Source of the DNA: Candidatus Zixiibacteriota bacterium
Lineage (GTDB): Bacteria > Zixibacteria > MSB-5A5 > GN15 > JAAZOE01
DNA: 7,496 nt
Assembly (NCBI GenBank): GCA_028700875.1
Contig: JAQVRW010000144.1
Coordinates: 1-7,496 of the forward strand
Direction: 5' to 3'
Shown one piece after another: positions 6,070 to 7,496 of the stretch. The notes below the pieces were generated by a model. The model saw only the letters and a list, made by a program, of their open reading frames with translations, did no database searches and had not been told where the DNA came from. The stretch's first letter is position 1; each line of letters opens with the position of its first letter. The translations under genes and the position numbers were made by a program.

Positions 6070-6553
6070 TTCGCCGAGTGTACTGAACGCCTTGAAACGA
6101 ACGTTTCGGCTTACCGGCGGATACAGGTCAATTACGGCGGAATCGGCCCGGGAGGCGTTGGATATCCTGCAAGAGGAAAGCATCGACGTCCTGATCACCG
6201 ATGAAAACATGCCAGAGATGGCCGGTACGGAACTGCTGCGGATCGTTCGAGTGATGTATCCGTCCGTGATTAAGATGATGTTGACCGGCCGAACCGACGT
6301 GGAAGTGGCCAAAGATGCCATTAACAGCGGCCAAATCTACCGTTTTTTTAACAAACCTTGGGATGATTATGAGCTATTGCTGTCGGTCCGTCAGGCTTTG
6401 CAGCAAAAGCAACTTGAGGAGGAGAACGCCCGGTTGCGAGCGACCGTCGAGCGGCAGCAGGAGGTGTTGAAGGGCTTGGAAGAGCGGAACCAAGGCATTA
6501 CTGGACGTGAGTCGGCCGAAAGCGGGGTAGCTATGGAAGATGGCAAGGCATAA
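6038..6553 (+). CDS. Stand-alone response regulator receiver with C-terminal coiled coil
   Basis: This 171-residue protein has a full receiver (1-122) with D10/D11, phosphoacceptor D55 in ITDENMPEMAG, switch T83 in MLTGRTD and K106 in KPWDD. A charged, Gln/Glu-rich helix (about 123-152) follows, with a short polar tail. It has no output domain, so it could be a phosphate sink, a shuttle, or a CheY-like protein that acts by binding a partner. The start is ATG 6038 with GAGG at 6028-6031, six bases upstream and inside the HD-GYP frame. The 32-base overlap suggests translational coupling. It differs from the two earlier receivers in having GR rather than GY after the switch residue and PEMAG rather than PGMTG after the phosphoacceptor, so it is the most diverged of the three. 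The kinase encoded by the first gene is the obvious phosphodonor, by position only. Confidence 0.9.
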   Translation: MKERVILLVDDSPSVLNALKRTFRLTGGYRSITAESAREALDILQEESIDVLITDENMPEMAGTELLRIVRVMYPSVIKMMLTGRTDVEVAKDAINSGQIYRFFNKPWDDYELLLSVRQALQQKQLEEENARLRATVERQQEVLKGLEERNQGITGRESAESGVAMEDGKA

Positions 6554-6593
6554 TGCCGACAGGAGCGTCTGAATACCGGAGGGCTTAGTAAAT

Positions 6594-6887
6594 ATGGGCA
6601 TTAGTATTGTCCGCCGGGACGACAGCGTTGCCGGCCGCGACGGACGGGACACAAGCGCGGACCGAGAGGCGCGGGAGCTCTCGGAAGCGACGCGGACGTC
6701 GGATGATACTCCCGGCACCGCCGCGGAAATTGAAAAACTTGCGGCAATTGAAAAGGGCAACGAGAACTTCGACCGCCAAGTGGATCAACGACTTTCAATG
6801 ATCCTGCATCATGAAGAGGTCCGGGTTATGGCCGCCATCATTAAACGTGTCGGCCGTGATTATCCAAAGAAACACGGATCGGCTTAG
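6594..6887 (+). CDS. Small hydrophilic protein of unknown function
   Basis: I do not recognise this 97-residue protein. Its first 45 or so residues are rich in Arg, Asp, Ser and Thr and look disordered. From about residue 43 (AAEIEKLAAIEKGNENFDRQ onward) it looks helical and amphipathic, continuing through RLSMILHHEEVRVMAAIIKR to a basic tail, PKKHGSA. There are no cysteines, signal peptide or membrane segment. It is likely real: it has a good ribosome site (GGAGGG 6578-6583, ten bases before ATG 6594), it fills a gap between co-oriented genes, and the HDOD gene begins eight bases after its stop. Position suggests a partner or adaptor for the receivers or the HDOD protein, but nothing in the sequence proves that. 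Confidence 0.7.
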   Translation: MGISIVRRDDSVAGRDGRDTSADREARELSEATRTSDDTPGTAAEIEKLAAIEKGNENFDRQVDQRLSMILHHEEVRVMAAIIKRVGRDYPKKHGSA

Positions 6888-6895
6888 GGGGCACA

Positions 6896-7496
6896 ATGGA
6901 CGCATACCAGAATCTCGTCGAGAAACTCCACGAACTTCCCTCTCAACCGGCGGTGCTGCGCAGGTTGCAGTCATTGATTTCGCAGGAGGAAGTCAGCAGC
7001 CACCAGGCGGCGGAGATCATTGAAATGGACCAGGGATTCACGGTTCGGATATTGCGATTGGTCAATTCCCCCTTCTATGGGTTTTCGCGCATGGTCGTTT
7101 CAGTGGAGGAAGCGATCACCATGCTGGGTTTCAACGCCGTCCATCAGCTCCTTCTGACGTCGTCTTTGATGAAATCAATGGATTGGCAGGGTAAGGCGGT
7201 TAACCTCCACGCCTTCTGGAAGCATTCCTTCGGCGTTGGGGTCGCGGCCAAACACCTTCTTTACGGCATGGATAAACACATCATGGATGAGGCCTTTATT
7301 TGCGGTATTGTGCATGATGTCGGACGGTTGGTCTACATCAAGACGGACTTCAAAAAGTATGCTGCTTTCCACGCCGGCCCTAAGCGGGCCACCAGCCTGA
7401 ACGAGGAACGAGAGTTCTTTGGAGCCGACCACCAGGTTTTGGGCCAACTTTTGGCGGGGAAATGGAACTTCCCGGAAAGCGTTCGCACCGTGATCG
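6896..7496 (+). CDS. HDOD-domain protein, N-terminal 200 residues, runs off the window
   Basis: The HDOD domain is a non-catalytic relative of HD phosphohydrolases, common in regulators tied to cyclic-di-GMP, chemotaxis and stress signalling. Visible features are the opening ELPSQPAVLRRL, the NSPFYGF segment (57-63), the VEEAITMLGF helix (70-79), W108/H110 in FWKHS, and HDVGR with H140/D141. HDOD domains are usually about 200 residues, so most of the domain is present and any C-terminal partner domain lies beyond 7496. The start is ATG 6896 with GGGGG four to five bases upstream, overlapping the stop region of the small gene before it. This suggests it is the next gene of the same transcript. 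Its role beside an HD-GYP enzyme is probably scaffolding or signal output, which is inferred from context. Confidence 0.88.
   Translation, partial: MDAYQNLVEKLHELPSQPAVLRRLQSLISQEEVSSHQAAEIIEMDQGFTVRILRLVNSPFYGFSRMVVSVEEAITMLGFNAVHQLLLTSSLMKSMDWQGKAVNLHAFWKHSFGVGVAAKHLLYGMDKHIMDEAFICGIVHDVGRLVYIKTDFKKYAAFHAGPKRATSLNEEREFFGADHQVLGQLLAGKWNFPESVRTVI

Noticed and set aside
6607..6801. Alternative Arg-rich open frame overlapping the small unknown gene.
   Set aside because: It has no good ribosome site, and the frame starting at 6594 has both a strong site and tight spacing to the HDOD gene.

Overview
The window holds most of one plus-strand signalling operon (635 to beyond 7496). To its left is a damaged minus-strand locus (1 to about 480). 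Base composition is moderately GC-rich, Shine-Dalgarno sites are clear, and genes are tightly packed and often overlap. The PAS-rich soluble histidine kinase, the receivers ending in a KPW(D/N)D-type motif, and the HD-GYP and HDOD proteins suggest a Gram-negative, environmental bacterium of deltaproteobacterial type or a related phylum. No phylogenetic marker is present, so this is only an impression.

Left flank (1-482): on the minus strand, the first 30 codons of what looks like a type III-type restriction endonuclease subunit (239-151) stop abruptly at the terminus of an IS3-family insertion sequence. That element occupies 150 to the left edge and shows the start of its orfA. Upstream of the restriction fragment is an open frame with no usual start codon (482-273). 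A reasonable minus-strand promoter lies at 474-503. The leader of the operon (about 455-634) has a candidate extended -10 element and one hairpin, and otherwise nothing I recognise.

Operon (635-7496): (1) an 1085-residue cytoplasmic histidine kinase with five PAS domains, one GAF domain, HisKA and HATPase_c; (2) a receiver-coiled coil-PAS response regulator; (3) a receiver-coiled coil segment, then an in-frame TAA, then an HD-GYP cyclic-di-GMP phosphodiesterase domain with a C-terminal extension, all in one frame and most simply a single RpfG-like gene split by a nonsense codon; (4) a stand-alone receiver-coiled coil protein; (5) a 97-residue protein I do not recognise; (6) the N-terminal 200 residues of an HDOD-domain protein cut by the window edge.

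How they may work together (inference): the kinase senses internal signals through its PAS/GAF array and phosphorylates up to three paralogous receivers. None of these has a recognisable DNA-binding output. Signalling would therefore run through cyclic-di-GMP breakdown and protein-protein contacts, with the HDOD protein as a further partner. The most interesting points are the stop codon that separates receiver from phosphodiesterase while the downstream catalytic residues stay intact, the set of three related receivers behind one kinase, and the unrecognised small protein between the last receiver and the HDOD gene.
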